The notes: a model not told the origin generated them from the sequence alone. 64,000 bases of DNA from CAVYVZ01 sp963772065 (GCA_963772065.1 CAVYVZ010000008.1:62001-126000); one strand, 5' to 3'. Positions 45,544 through 54,682 are shown, counted from the stretch's first letter. Numbers and translations: made by a program.

Positions 45544-45563
45544 GGGCCGGCTGTAGCCGGCCC
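45544..45563. promoter_or_regulatory. Hairpin between sigma and anti-sigma genes
   Basis: A perfect 9-bp dyad GGGCCGGCT-GT-AGCCGGCCC in the 66-bp gap, 9 bp before the anti-sigma start codon. In RNA it could lower translation of the anti-sigma factor relative to the sigma factor. It also resembles REP-type palindromes. Confidence 0.6.
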
Positions 45564-45572
45564 GAGAGAACG

Positions 45573-46328
45573 ATGCATCTAACAGACGACGACCTCGTCC
45601 TTCACTACTACGGCGAGATGACCGAGGCCGCCGAAGCCAAGGCGTGCGAGCACCTCGATGGGTGCGCGGCATGCCGCGAGAACCTCACACGTCTGCAGCG
45701 CGTGATGTCGGCGATCGACGCCACGCCGGTACCGGAGCCGGACGCGTGGTTCGAGCAGCGTGCGTGGGCGCGCCTGGCACCGGCGCTCGTCGCCACCGAC
45801 CGCCGCGTCCGGTGGCAGCTCCCCTGGCGTGCGATCGCGTGGGGCGCCGCCGCGGCGCTCGTGGTGATCGCGGCCTTCATTGCGGGCCAGTTCACGTCAC
45901 GGCCGTCCGCTCCGATCCAGACCGCATCGACGCCGCAGGTCATGCCCGAACGCGTACTGCTCGTCGATCTTGGCGATCACCTGGATCGTACGGAGCTCGC
46001 GCTCGTTGAGTTCGTCACCGGCACCGATGGCCGGCAGAGCGCGGGGAGCCGCGAGCGCGTGCAGGAACTTGTCGCGGCGAACCGGCTGTATCGCCGCACG
46101 GCCGTGACGTCCGGCGATACCGCGGTGGCCGACGTGCTCGACGAGCTGGAGCGCGTGCTGATCGAGATTGCGGGAACCGCACCGACGGCATCGACCACGG
46201 ATCTGGACGTCGTGCGTCAACGGATCGATACGCGCGGGCTGCTGTTCAAAGTGCGCGTCATGCGCGAGCAGCTTCAGGAGCGCGCTAAGGAAACACCACT
46301 CGTTAAGGGACAGGAAACAACGCTATGA
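45573..46328 (+). CDS. Membrane anti-sigma factor with zf-HC2 domain
   Basis: The cytoplasmic zinc-binding anti-sigma domain (HLTDDDLVLHYYGEM, then the zinc motif CEHLDGCAACREN) is at the N-terminus. One membrane helix (AIAWGAAAALVVIAAFIAGQF, about residues 90-110) and a periplasmic helical domain of about 140 residues follow. It holds the upstream sigma factor inactive until a periplasmic signal arrives. The stop overlaps the next ATG by 4 bp. Confidence 0.88.
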   Translation: MHLTDDDLVLHYYGEMTEAAEAKACEHLDGCAACRENLTRLQRVMSAIDATPVPEPDAWFEQRAWARLAPALVATDRRVRWQLPWRAIAWGAAAALVVIAAFIAGQFTSRPSAPIQTASTPQVMPERVLLVDLGDHLDRTELALVEFVTGTDGRQSAGSRERVQELVAANRLYRRTAVTSGDTAVADVLDELERVLIEIAGTAPTASTTDLDVVRQRIDTRGLLFKVRVMREQLQERAKETPLVKGQETTL

Positions 46329-47662
46329 AGACATCACGAGTGATCTGGGCGGCCGCGTTCGCGCTCTCGCTGGGAGGGCCCGTGCTGGCTCAGCCCGAGC
46401 TCCGAGAGGAGCAGGCGCGGGAGCGCGAAGCGCAGGACCGCGAGCGGGAGCGGCGCGATCGGGAACGGGAGCAGCGGGATCGCGAACGCGAACAGAAGGA
46501 TCGCCAACGCGAGCAGGGCGAGCGGGATCGCGAACGCGTCGAACGCCAGAACGACCTCTACGACGACGGCCAGGAAGCGCTCGATGATGGCGAATGGGAC
46601 AACGCGGCGCGCTTGTTCGGAGAGTTCGCCGCGTTGAAGGGGCCCCGAACCGATGCCGGCCTCTACTGGAAGGCCTACGCACAGAACCGCCTCGGGCAGC
46701 GCGCCGAGTCGCTGCAGACGCTGGCGGAGTTGATCAAGGCCTACCCTGCCAGTCGTTATCTCCAGCAGGCGCGGGTGCTCGAAGTCGAAGTACGTCGGGA
46801 CGCCGGCCAGCCGGTACGCCCCGAGAGCCAGAGCGATGAAGAGCTGAAGCTGATGGCCATTCAGGGGCTGCAGCACTCGGATCCCGAGCGCGCGATCCCG
46901 CTCCTGGAGGGCATCCTGCAGGGCACCGGGTCGCCCAAGCTCAAAGGGCGCGCGCTGTTCGTGCTGGCGCAGATGAGCGAGCTGCGGGCGCGCACGGCGC
47001 TGGCGAACGTGGCCAAGGGCAACTCGCTTCCCGATCTCCAGGAGAAGGCGATCCAGTATCTCGGCGTCCACGGCGGGCGCGAAAACCGTGCGCTCCTCTC
47101 GGAGATCTATGCGGCCTCGAGCGACGTCGGCGTCAAGCGGCGGGTGCTGAGGGCGTTCATGGTCGCCGGTGAAAAGGATCGCGTCATGGCGGCCGCCACC
47201 GGCGAGCAGAACGCGGAGCTCCGCGCCGAGGCGGTGCGACAGCTGGGCGTCATGGGCGCGCACGCCGAGCTCGCACAGCTCTATCAGAAGGAGCCCTCGG
47301 TCGACGTCAAGAAACAGATCCTGCAGGCGATGTTCGTCGGCGGCGACTCGAACCGGCTGATCGAGCTGGCCCGAAATGAGCCGAATGCGGAACTGCGACG
47401 GACCGCGGTGCGGAACCTGGGCCTGATGGGATCGCAGCGGACCGGCCCGGCGCTCGTCGAGATCTACAGCAAGGAGAGCGACGCCGAGATCAAGCGAGCG
47501 GTCATCCAGGCGTTCTTCATCCAGAACAACGCCGAGTCCCTCGTGGCGCTGGCGCGCAAGGAGCCGAAGAACTCCGAGCTGCAGCGTGAGATGGTGCAGA
47601 AGCTCTCTCTCATGGGGCGAAACAAAGTGGCCCTCGATTACCTGATGGAGCTGCTGAAGTGA
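46325..47662 (+). CDS. Secreted HEAT-repeat protein with a charged single-helix segment
   Basis: Protein of 445 residues with signal peptide (LGGPVLAQ). Residues about 28-78 are a highly charged R/E/Q/D repeat predicted to form a single alpha-helix (EQAREREAQDRERERR). A TPR-like pair follows (AARLFGEFAALKGP, QNRLGQRAESLQTL), then about eight HEAT-like repeats (LIELARNEPNAELRRTAVRNLGLMG) to the end. Probably a protein-binding periplasmic scaffold or sensor partner of the anti-sigma factor. ATGA overlap with the anti-sigma gene. Confidence 0.8.
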   Translation: MKTSRVIWAAAFALSLGGPVLAQPELREEQAREREAQDRERERRDREREQRDREREQKDRQREQGERDRERVERQNDLYDDGQEALDDGEWDNAARLFGEFAALKGPRTDAGLYWKAYAQNRLGQRAESLQTLAELIKAYPASRYLQQARVLEVEVRRDAGQPVRPESQSDEELKLMAIQGLQHSDPERAIPLLEGILQGTGSPKLKGRALFVLAQMSELRARTALANVAKGNSLPDLQEKAIQYLGVHGGRENRALLSEIYAASSDVGVKRRVLRAFMVAGEKDRVMAAATGEQNAELRAEAVRQLGVMGAHAELAQLYQKEPSVDVKKQILQAMFVGGDSNRLIELARNEPNAELRRTAVRNLGLMGSQRTGPALVEIYSKESDAEIKRAVIQAFFIQNNAESLVALARKEPKNSELQREMVQKLSLMGRNKVALDYLMELLK

Positions 47663-48477
47663 AATTGCTCTTTGGCGTCGCATTCATCGCGTGTGCTCTC
47701 CCGTGCGCGGCGCAGCCGCTGCTCAAGAACGCGAAGGTGACCGACCGTGCTGTATCGGGCGCCCTCGACGCAACCGTCCGTTCGATTGCCGAGCAGATCA
47801 CCGAGCCCGCATGGATCGCCTGGGAGACTCCGGCCGTGCCCAGGCGGCACGGCGACAACTGGTGCTGGAGCGATGGCGCCCTCGTGCAGTCCAATCGTCT
47901 CGAACCGGTCGACACGCTCTTCGTGTTCATGCGGCTCGAGAACCGCCGCATCGAACGGATCCGCACGTTCGACGACGGATGCCCGATCGACGCCGGGAAC
48001 CGACCGGTCACGTGGCTCCGCGACGTGAAGCCGGCAGAGAGCGTGGCGCTGCTGACGGCGATAGCCGCGGGCCAGGCACCGCTCGCTGTTGCGGGCGAAG
48101 AGCACCGGGTGTCGAAAGGAGCGCTCGCCGCGCTGGCTCAGCACGCGGGACCGGAGGCCGTTCGACCGCTCATCCGGCTCGCTCGTCAGTCGCCCGAGCC
48201 GAAGCTCCGCGGCGAGGCGCTCTTCTGGCTGGCACAGCGCGCCGGCGGCGAGGCGAGCGCCGCGATTACCGACGCACTGGCAAACGACCCCGACACCGCC
48301 GTCAAGAAACGCGCGGTCTTCGCCTTGTCGCAGCTGCCGGCGAACGAGGGCGTGCCGAAGCTGATCGAAGTGGCGCGCAGCCATCAGAACCCAGCCGTTC
48401 GCAAGCAGGCGATGTTCTGGCTCGGTCAGTCGAAGGACCCGCGGGCGCTGACATTCTTCGAGGAAGTGCTCAAGTAG
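47659..48477 (+). CDS. Secreted HEAT-repeat protein
   Basis: Protein of 272 residues with a signal peptide (LFGVAFIACALPCAA). Residues about 20-140 are a unique domain (WETPAVPRRHGDNWCW, DDGCPID with two cysteines that may form a disulfide). Residues 150-270 are HEAT repeats (AVRPLIRLARQSPEPKLRGEALFWLAQ). The start is GTG 47659, overlapping the upstream TGA (GTGA). Same operon as the ECF sigma factor. Confidence 0.78.
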   Translation: MKLLFGVAFIACALPCAAQPLLKNAKVTDRAVSGALDATVRSIAEQITEPAWIAWETPAVPRRHGDNWCWSDGALVQSNRLEPVDTLFVFMRLENRRIERIRTFDDGCPIDAGNRPVTWLRDVKPAESVALLTAIAAGQAPLAVAGEEHRVSKGALAALAQHAGPEAVRPLIRLARQSPEPKLRGEALFWLAQRAGGEASAAITDALANDPDTAVKKRAVFALSQLPANEGVPKLIEVARSHQNPAVRKQAMFWLGQSKDPRALTFFEEVLK

Positions 48478-48520
48478 CGCCGTTTGACCCGTCGTAGCAG
48501 CCGTCGGTACTCTGTACGAA

Positions 48521-49564
48521 ATGCTCAGAGTGCTTTCGGTCATGCTTGTCGTGGTCCTGTCCGCCTGCTCGAAAGAGAACGCGGCATCGGCATCCGCCAA
48601 CCCGGCATCTACCAACCCCGCGGCGAAGCAGAGCGCGCAGGCGCCCGCGGCTGGCGTCCAGCCCAAGCCGGTGCCGGCGCAGCTTCCCGACGTCATCGCG
48701 CGTGTCAACGGCGAGGCGATCGCCAAGGGTGACCTGGAGAAGGCAATCAAGAACGTCGAGGGGCGCGCCGGTCAGCCGGTGCCGGCCGCCGAGCGCGACC
48801 GCATCTATCGGGGCGTACTGGAACAGCTCATCGCCTACCGGCTGCTGAAACAGGAAAGCTCCTCGCGCAAGATCGAGGTGCCCGATGCCGAGGTCGATGC
48901 CCGCATGGCGCAGATCAAACAGCAGTTTCCCTCGGAGGACGTGTTCAAGCAGTCGCTCATCCAGCAGAACATGACGTTCGACCAGCTGCGCGAGGATGCG
49001 AAGAGCGACATGCGCGTCGCGAAGATGCTCCAGGGCGAGGTCAATGTGGGTGTTGGCGTGCAGCCGCAGGACGTGACCGCGTTCTATGAGAAGAACCCGG
49101 ACAAGTTCAAGCAGGGCGAGCGCGTACGAGCGAGCCACATCCTGATCCGCGTCCCGGAGAAGGCGGATCCGAAGACGAAGGAGGAGGCGCGCACGAAAGT
49201 CGCAGGCGTCCTGAACGAGGTGAAGGCGGGCAAGGATTTCGGCGAGCTGGCGAAGAACTACTCCCAGGATCCCGGCAGCGCGGCCAATGGCGGCGATCTG
49301 GGCTACTTTGCCCAGGGCCAGATGGTCGGTCCCTTCGAGCAGGCGGCGTTTGCCCTGAAGCCCGGCGGGATCAGCGACATCGTCGAGACGCCGTTTGGCT
49401 TCCACATCATCAAGGTCGCCGACAAGCAGGCGGCGCGCACGGTGCCGCTCGATGAGGCCAAGCCGCAGATCGAGCAGTTCCTGCAGAATCAGCAGCGCCA
49501 GCAGAAAACCGAGGCTTTCATCAATTCGCTGAAAGCCAAGGGCAAGGTCGAAATCCTCATTTGA
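48521..49564 (+). CDS. PpiC/parvulin-type peptidyl-prolyl isomerase lipoprotein (PrsA/SurA-like)
   Basis: Periplasmic foldase of 347 residues. Lipobox LSAC at residue 16. SurA-N-type chaperone domain (VIARVNGEAIAKGDLEKAI) followed by a parvulin domain with VRASHILIRV, FGELAKNYSQDPGS, GGDLGYF and FGFHIIKV. Assists outer-membrane or secreted protein folding. It ends directly at array G. Confidence 0.9.
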   Translation: MLRVLSVMLVVVLSACSKENAASASANPASTNPAAKQSAQAPAAGVQPKPVPAQLPDVIARVNGEAIAKGDLEKAIKNVEGRAGQPVPAAERDRIYRGVLEQLIAYRLLKQESSSRKIEVPDAEVDARMAQIKQQFPSEDVFKQSLIQQNMTFDQLREDAKSDMRVAKMLQGEVNVGVGVQPQDVTAFYEKNPDKFKQGERVRASHILIRVPEKADPKTKEEARTKVAGVLNEVKAGKDFGELAKNYSQDPGSAANGGDLGYFAQGQMVGPFEQAAFALKPGGISDIVETPFGFHIIKVADKQAARTVPLDEAKPQIEQFLQNQQRQQKTEAFINSLKAKGKVEILI

Positions 49565-49753
49565 GTCGTTCACGCTTCTGTGTTCTCTCTGCTCGGTTCG
49601 TGTTCAGGTTCGGTTCGGTTCGGTTCGGTTCGTCGTTCGCATTCATCGTTCGTCGTTCGGAGGCCCGAACCGTGAAGGTTCGAACCCAGAACCCGAACCG
49701 AACGATGAAGCTGAAGATGAACCGAGCAGAGAGAACGCAGAAGCGTGAACGAC
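49565..49753. repeat. Empty inverted GTTC-word element G
   Basis: Outer arms 49565-49599 and 49719-49753 are 35-nt inverted repeats with one mismatch (GTCGTTCACGCTTCT at the left edge). Inside are GTTCGG-word and GAACCG-word runs facing each other and nothing else. The right arm ends 6 bp into the S4 gene, so its GTG start codon is part of the element. The terminal sequence is shared with element H 370 bp downstream. Confidence 0.85.
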
Positions 49754-50125
49754 GTACGCCTTGACGTGTGGCTGGATGTCGCCTGTCTTTTCAAGACCCG
49801 CTCCGAGGCGAAGCGGGCCTGCGAGGGCGGCAAGGTGGAGGTCAACGGCGAGCACGCGAAGCCGCACCGTGCCGTTCGCGAGGGCGACGAAATTCGCGTG
49901 AGCCGTGGATTCGGCCGCCACCAGATCGTCGTCGTGCGCGGCGTCATGGACGCGCACGTGAAGAAGTCCGACGCCCGCACGCTCTACGAAGACCTCACCC
50001 CCCGACCCACGCCTGAAGAAGTCGAGATTCGCCGCATGGATCGCATCTATCGCGCGGCCGCCGCGGCCGCCGGCACCGATCGCCGCAAGCGGCGGGAGAT
50101 TCGGAGTGCGAAGCAGCGATACTAG
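49745..50125 (+). CDS. S4-domain RNA-binding protein (Hsp15/RqcH-partner-like)
   Basis: Small RNA-binding protein, 126 residues. S4 fold: VRLDVWLDVACLFKTRSEAKRACEGGKVEVNGEHAKP, then REGDEIRVS and a basic helix tail ending RRKRREIRSAKQRY. This resembles Hsp15, which rescues 50S subunits carrying stalled nascent chains. GTG start at 49745 is inside the right arm of element G. It lies between two copies of the word element. Confidence 0.82.
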   Translation: MNDVRLDVWLDVACLFKTRSEAKRACEGGKVEVNGEHAKPHRAVREGDEIRVSRGFGRHQIVVVRGVMDAHVKKSDARTLYEDLTPRPTPEEVEIRRMDRIYRAAAAAAGTDRRKRREIRSAKQRY

Positions 50126-50915
50126 ACGTCGTTCACTCTTCTGAGTGCACGCTTCTCGGTTCGTGTTCAGCTTCGCCGTTCGATTCCTCGTTCGCGGTTC
50201 GCGGTTCGCGGTTCGTGGTTCTTGTTCTCTGTTCGGGGTTCGTGGTTCCCAAATCCTGCGCGCCGCGATGCCTTCCCGCGTGGCAGATCTTCGCATCCGC
50301 GAAGTGCTTTGTGTGTTTTCAACCAGCAATCCGTGCGGCATTATCCGTGCACTATGAGTCCGCATGGGAGTTCATCGTTTCACCGAATTGCGAGCGTGGC
50401 AGGTGTGCAACACCTACAAGCGAGCCATCTACCGGCTGTGCGCGGCCGGCGCGTTGTCGCGTGATTTTGAACGGCGAGACCAGCTCGAACGATCAGCCGC
50501 GAGCCGTGTGCGCATCTGTCGGAAGGGTTTGGTCGATTCAGCCCGCCAGATTTCGCGCGCTACTGCGTGATGGCGCGGTCGTCACTGATGGAGTCGCAGA
50601 ACCACCTGATCGACATTGTCGACCGAGGCCACATCACCGAGGACGCGAGAGTCGAACATAATGCGATGGCCGAAGCGGCCCTCGAGGAAGTGACTGGCCT
50701 GATGGAGTACCTTCAGTCGCCCGAAGCGCTCCGAAATGCGCGTCGAGCGCGCGAACGGAGAATTGAGAACCGCGCGAAACGCGCGAACCAGGAACGCGAA
50801 CCCCGAACCAAGAACCGCGAACCTCGAACAGCGAACCGCGAACCCCGAACAGAGAAGCGAACCCCGAAGCTGAACACGAACCGAGAAGCGAGAAGGCGAA
50901 GCGTGAACGACGACG
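50126..50915. mobile_element. Inverted GTTC-word element H with a four-helix-bundle gene
   Basis: The left arm (50128-50247) contains GTTCGCG/GTTCGG words and begins GTCGTTCAC. The right arm (about 50759-50911) is the inverted copy and ends GTGAACGAC; pieces such as GAAGCTGAACACGAACCGAGAAGCG match between arms. Inside is a four-helix-bundle gene on the plus strand. Its terminal sequences match those of the empty element G, so G can be read as an internally deleted relative. No transposase. Confidence 0.78.
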
Positions 50916-50920
50916 AATGA
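50364..50920 (+). pseudogene. Four-helix-bundle (23S rRNA-IVS/S23 family) protein, one frameshift, tail encoded by the array
   Basis: First frame: MGVHRFTELRAWQVCNTYK and DFERRDQLERSAAS. One indel at about 50505-50525; second frame: EGFGRFSPPDFARYC, MARSSLMESQNHL and a complete fourth helix (AALEEVTGLMEYLQSPEAL). After RNARRARERR the frame enters the right array and gives NREPRT-type repeats to TGA 50918-50920. Repaired core is about 120 residues, the family length. Function unknown; the same family is found within 23S rRNA insertions. Confidence 0.78.
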
Positions 50921-50935
50921 GATTAGGATGAGTAA

Positions 50936-51920
50936 GTGCCGCGCAACCAGGAAGTCATCCGGCAGTGGAAGGTGCTGCACGCGCTGGAGTCGTCGCGGCA
51001 TGGCGCCTCCATCGACTCGCTCGGCGGGCGATCTCGAGGTGACGACGCGGACGATCCGGCGCGACCTGGCGGCGCTGCAGGAAGCGGGGTTTCCGCTCTT
51101 CGACACGCGCGACGAGGACGGCCGCGTGCGCTGGCGGCTCGACGGCCAGGTGCTCAAGGGCCTCGATACCGGCTTCACCCTCGGCGAGCTGTGCGCGCTC
51201 TATTTGAGCCGGAACCTCCTCGAGTCGGTCGCCGGCACACCGTTTCAGCGCGACCTCGGTCACGCCTTCGCGCGGCTTCAGGGGGCGCTCTCCCCTCGCA
51301 TGCGTCAGTTTCTCGATCGGCTGCCTGGTGTGCTCGCGGCCAAGCCGGGGCCGCGCGCGCGCGGCGGCGAGGCGGCGTCGGACATCGTGGCGCGCCTCCT
51401 CGAGGCGACCCTGCACTTTCGCATCGCGACGATGCGGTATCACTCGGTATCGAGCGCGAAGATTAAAGACTATGTGATCCACCCATACCGTCTCGCGTTC
51501 GCGCAAGGCGGGCTGTACCTGCTGGCGTACGTCCCCGCGTACGAGGACGTGCGCACGTTCGCGGTCGACCGCATCAAGGCGGTGTCTCTCGAGAAGCAGA
51601 CGTTCACGCCGCGTCGCGACCTGCCGGAAGACGTCTTCGCCAATTCGCTGGGCGTGAACACGGGGCCGCCCGAACGCGTGGAGATCGCCTTCGACGCGCA
51701 GATCGCCCCCTACATCCGCGCGCGCGTCTGGCACGCATCGCAGGAGCTGCGCGACGAAACCGACGGCGCGCTGACGCTCACGATGCACGTGTGTCACGAT
51801 TGGGCGTTGCGAAGCTGGATCCTCAGCTGGGGCCCGTTTGCCCGTATCCTCTCTCCTGCAAAGCTTGCTGCCCAGATCCGCGAAGACCTCGACGCCGCGA
51901 AAGCGAAATATGGGCCATAA
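50936..51920 (+). CDS. WYL-domain transcriptional regulator, one frameshift
   Basis: N-terminal helix-turn-helix from GTG 50936 (VIRQWKVLHALESSRHGASIDSL); after an indel at about 51028-51033 the helix continues DLEVTTRTIRRDLAALQEAGFP, the usual DeoR-like recognition helix. The centre has a linker with a dimerization helix, and the WYL domain follows (YVIHPYRLAFAQGGLYLLAYVP, then the FAVDRI segment). C-terminal WCX-like region. About 327 residues. Ligand unknown; WYL proteins often sense nucleic acids or small molecules in defence or stress. It begins 16 bp after the four-helix-bundle stop and ends inside array I. Confidence 0.8.
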
Positions 51921-51940
51921 GCCATGAGCCGTAAGCCATG
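51911..51940. repeat. Word array I, upstream part (CATAAGCCATGAGCC)
   Basis: Contains CATAAGCCATGAGCCGTAAGCCATGA. It supplies the TAA stop of the WYL regulator and the ATG of the UPF0182 gene. The same word forms the array after that gene at 54683-54775. Confidence 0.75.
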
Positions 51941-54682
51941 AATAGACGTCCGCTTCGCTTCGCCATCCTCATCGCTGCCGGCCTGCTCTTCTTCCTTGGG
52001 CCGTCGATGCTCGGCTTCTACACCGACTGGCTCTGGTTCGGCGAGCTCGGGTACCCGCAGGTGTTCACGACGATGCTGCGGGCACAGACGACGACGTTCA
52101 CCATCGTGTTCGGGGTGTCGGCGCTGTGGCTGGCGGGGAATCTCAACGTGGCGCTGCGCGCGATCGGCGACGCGCGACCGGTGTTCACGACGCGCGAAGG
52201 CCTCGAGGTGGTGCTCCCCGGACGCCAACAGCTTCGCGGGATCGCGCTTGGCGTCGCGGGGGTCGTCGCGCTGCTCATCGGGTTGTACGCGTCGAGCCGC
52301 TGGCTCACCTGGACGTCGTGGTACCACGCGGTTCCTTTCGGCCACGCCGATCCGATCCTCGGACATGATGTCGCGTTCTACGTGTTTTCCCTCCCGGTGC
52401 TGCAGATGGCCCGCGGGCTCGCGCAGGCGCTCGTCGTGCTTGCGGCGATCGGCTCGGGAATCGTGTACTTCGTGTCCGGGACGCTCGGTGCGGGCTTCGG
52501 AACCGCAATCCGCGTGTCACCCGGCGCGCGCCGCCATCTCGCCGCGCTTGCCGTCGTCTTCTTCGCGCTGCTCGCCTTCGGCGCGTGGCTCGGACGGGCC
52601 GAGCTGCTGACGGGTCAGTCCGGCATCATTCACGGCGCCTCCTATGCGGATGTGCACGGGAGAATGCCCGCTGCCCTGGTGCTCATCGCTGCGGGTGTGG
52701 TCGGCGCCGGCCTGGCCGCGTATCAGGCGGCGGTGGCGCGCAAGTGGCCGATTGCCGCGGCGGTGGCGCTCTACGCCGTGGCATCCGCGGCGGGCGAAGG
52801 CTACAGCACGCTCCTTCAGCGCTTCGTCGTCACGCCGAACGAACAGGCGCGCGAGTCGCCGTACATCCAGCACAACATCACCGCCACTCGCCGTGCCTTT
52901 GCGCTCGATCAGGTCGAGGCGCGTGAGCTGTCCGGCGACGATCGGCTGACGCGCGACGATATCGCGCGGAACGCGTCGACGCTGGACAACGTGCGCCTCT
53001 GGGATCACCAGCCGCTGCTCGACACGTTCGGGCAGCTTCAGGAGATCCGCACCTACTACGACTTCGCCTCCGTGGACAATGACCGCTACATGGTGAGCGG
53101 AGCGATCAGGCAGGTGATGCTCTCCGCGCGAGAGTTGAATTCCAACAGTCTGCCGAATCGAACGTGGGTCAACGAGCGGCTGATTTTCACCCACGGGTAT
53201 GGGCTGACTCTCGGTCCTGTCAACGAGGTCACGGCCCAGGGCCTGCCGGTGTTGTTCATCCGCGACCTGCCACCGCAAAGCGTGGTCGCCGACCTTCAGG
53301 TGAACGAACCGAGTATCTACTTCGGCGAGCTCTCGAACGACTACGTGGTCGTCCGCACGCGCACGCGTGAGTTCCACTACCCGAAGGGCGACGAGAACGT
53401 CTTCACGTCCTACCAGGGGCGGGGCGGCGTATCCCTGGGCTCGCTGTGGCGAAAGGTGATCTTCGCGCTGCGGTTCGGCGCGTATCAGATCGTCCTCAGC
53501 GACGACATCACCGCCGAGAGCCGGATTCTGTTCAACCGCGACATCCGGACGCGCGCCCGCACGCTGGCGCCATTCCTCTCCTTTGACGGCGATCCGTACA
53601 TGGTGCTCGCGGATGGCAGGCTGCACTGGATCTATGACGCCTACACCGTCAGCAGCCGCTATCCCTACTCATCGCCGTCGGCCGGAGGCGTGAACTACAT
53701 CCGCAACGCGGTCAAGGTGACGATCGACGCCTTTCACGGCACGACGACGTTCTACCTCGCGGACGATCAGGATCCGATCGTCCGGACATACAGCCGGATC
53801 TTCCCCGGCATGTTCAAGCCGATGGCGGACATGCCGACCTCGATCCGCGCGCACGTCCGGTATCCGGAGGACATCTTCAGCATTCAAGCGTCGGTCTTTG
53901 CGACCTACCACATGCTCCAGCCGGAGGTGTTCTACAACCGCGAGGATCAGTGGGAGGTGCCGACGATCGAGACGGCACGCGAAGCGCAGGCCATGCAGCC
54001 GTACTACACGATCATGCGCTTGCCCGGGGAGTCGCAGGCGGAGTTCATCCAGATGCTGCCGTTCACGCCGCGGCGCCGCGACAATCTCGCCGCGTGGCTG
54101 GTCGCGCGGAGCGACATCGAACACTATGGCCACCTTCGCGTCTTCGCGTTCCCGAAGCAGAAGCTCGTGTTCGGTCCGCGGCAGGTGGTCGCGCGCATCA
54201 GCCAGGATCAGGTCATCTCGCCGCAGATCACGCTGTGGAACCAGCAGGGATCCGAGGTGATCTGGGGCACGCTGATGGTGATTCCCATCGAGGAGTCGCT
54301 GATCTACGTGCGGCCGCTCTACCTTCGCGGCGCGGGCAGCCGCATACCGGAGCTCACGCGCGTCATCGTCGCGTATCACGATCAGATCGTGATGGAGCGG
54401 ACGCTCGACGAGGGCCTCACGCGGCTCTTCGGCGACAGCGGCCGGTTGCGCGGCCGCGCCGCGGCGTCGGTGGCAGAGGCACAGCCTTCACCCGCGCCCG
54501 GGCCGCAGGGGGCTCAGTCACCTCCGCCGCGACCGAGTGAATCCACCGAGCTCGGCGCCCTCGCCGCGGAAGCGCGCGCGCACTACGAGAAAGCACTCGC
54601 CGCCCAGCGCGCGGGAGATTGGGCGGCGTACGGCGAAGAGATCAAGAGACTCGGAGCTGTACTCGAGAGAATGAAACGATAG
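51938..54682 (+). CDS. UPF0182 family membrane protein
   Basis: Protein of 914 residues with seven N-terminal membrane helices within the first 300 residues and a very large extracytoplasmic domain, the COG1615/UPF0182 layout. The conserved block FYTDWLWFGELGY near residue 27 is diagnostic. The C-terminus ends in a proline-rich linker (SPAPGPQGAQSPPPRPSE) and a helix. The function of the family is unknown; a membrane transport or envelope role is suspected. Bracketed by CATAAGCC-word arrays on both sides. Confidence 0.92.
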   Translation: MNRRPLRFAILIAAGLLFFLGPSMLGFYTDWLWFGELGYPQVFTTMLRAQTTTFTIVFGVSALWLAGNLNVALRAIGDARPVFTTREGLEVVLPGRQQLRGIALGVAGVVALLIGLYASSRWLTWTSWYHAVPFGHADPILGHDVAFYVFSLPVLQMARGLAQALVVLAAIGSGIVYFVSGTLGAGFGTAIRVSPGARRHLAALAVVFFALLAFGAWLGRAELLTGQSGIIHGASYADVHGRMPAALVLIAAGVVGAGLAAYQAAVARKWPIAAAVALYAVASAAGEGYSTLLQRFVVTPNEQARESPYIQHNITATRRAFALDQVEARELSGDDRLTRDDIARNASTLDNVRLWDHQPLLDTFGQLQEIRTYYDFASVDNDRYMVSGAIRQVMLSARELNSNSLPNRTWVNERLIFTHGYGLTLGPVNEVTAQGLPVLFIRDLPPQSVVADLQVNEPSIYFGELSNDYVVVRTRTREFHYPKGDENVFTSYQGRGGVSLGSLWRKVIFALRFGAYQIVLSDDITAESRILFNRDIRTRARTLAPFLSFDGDPYMVLADGRLHWIYDAYTVSSRYPYSSPSAGGVNYIRNAVKVTIDAFHGTTTFYLADDQDPIVRTYSRIFPGMFKPMADMPTSIRAHVRYPEDIFSIQASVFATYHMLQPEVFYNREDQWEVPTIETAREAQAMQPYYTIMRLPGESQAEFIQMLPFTPRRRDNLAAWLVARSDIEHYGHLRVFAFPKQKLVFGPRQVVARISQDQVISPQITLWNQQGSEVIWGTLMVIPIEESLIYVRPLYLRGAGSRIPELTRVIVAYHDQIVMERTLDEGLTRLFGDSGRLRGRAAASVAEAQPSPAPGPQGAQSPPPRPSESTELGALAAEARAHYEKALAAQRAGDWAAYGEEIKRLGAVLERMKR

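Noticed and set aside
45544..45563. Intrinsic terminator between sigma and anti-sigma genes
   Set aside because: No T-run follows and the downstream gene clearly belongs to the same operon; listed as a hairpin instead.
46334..47683. A 449-codon minus-strand frame antisense to the HEAT-repeat gene
   Set aside because: Mirror image of a repetitive coding sequence; no signal, no ribosome site, no domain.
20366..50920. A diversity-generating retroelement, because the four-helix-bundle family resembles Avd
   Set aside because: No reverse transcriptase, template repeat or variable repeat is seen in the window.
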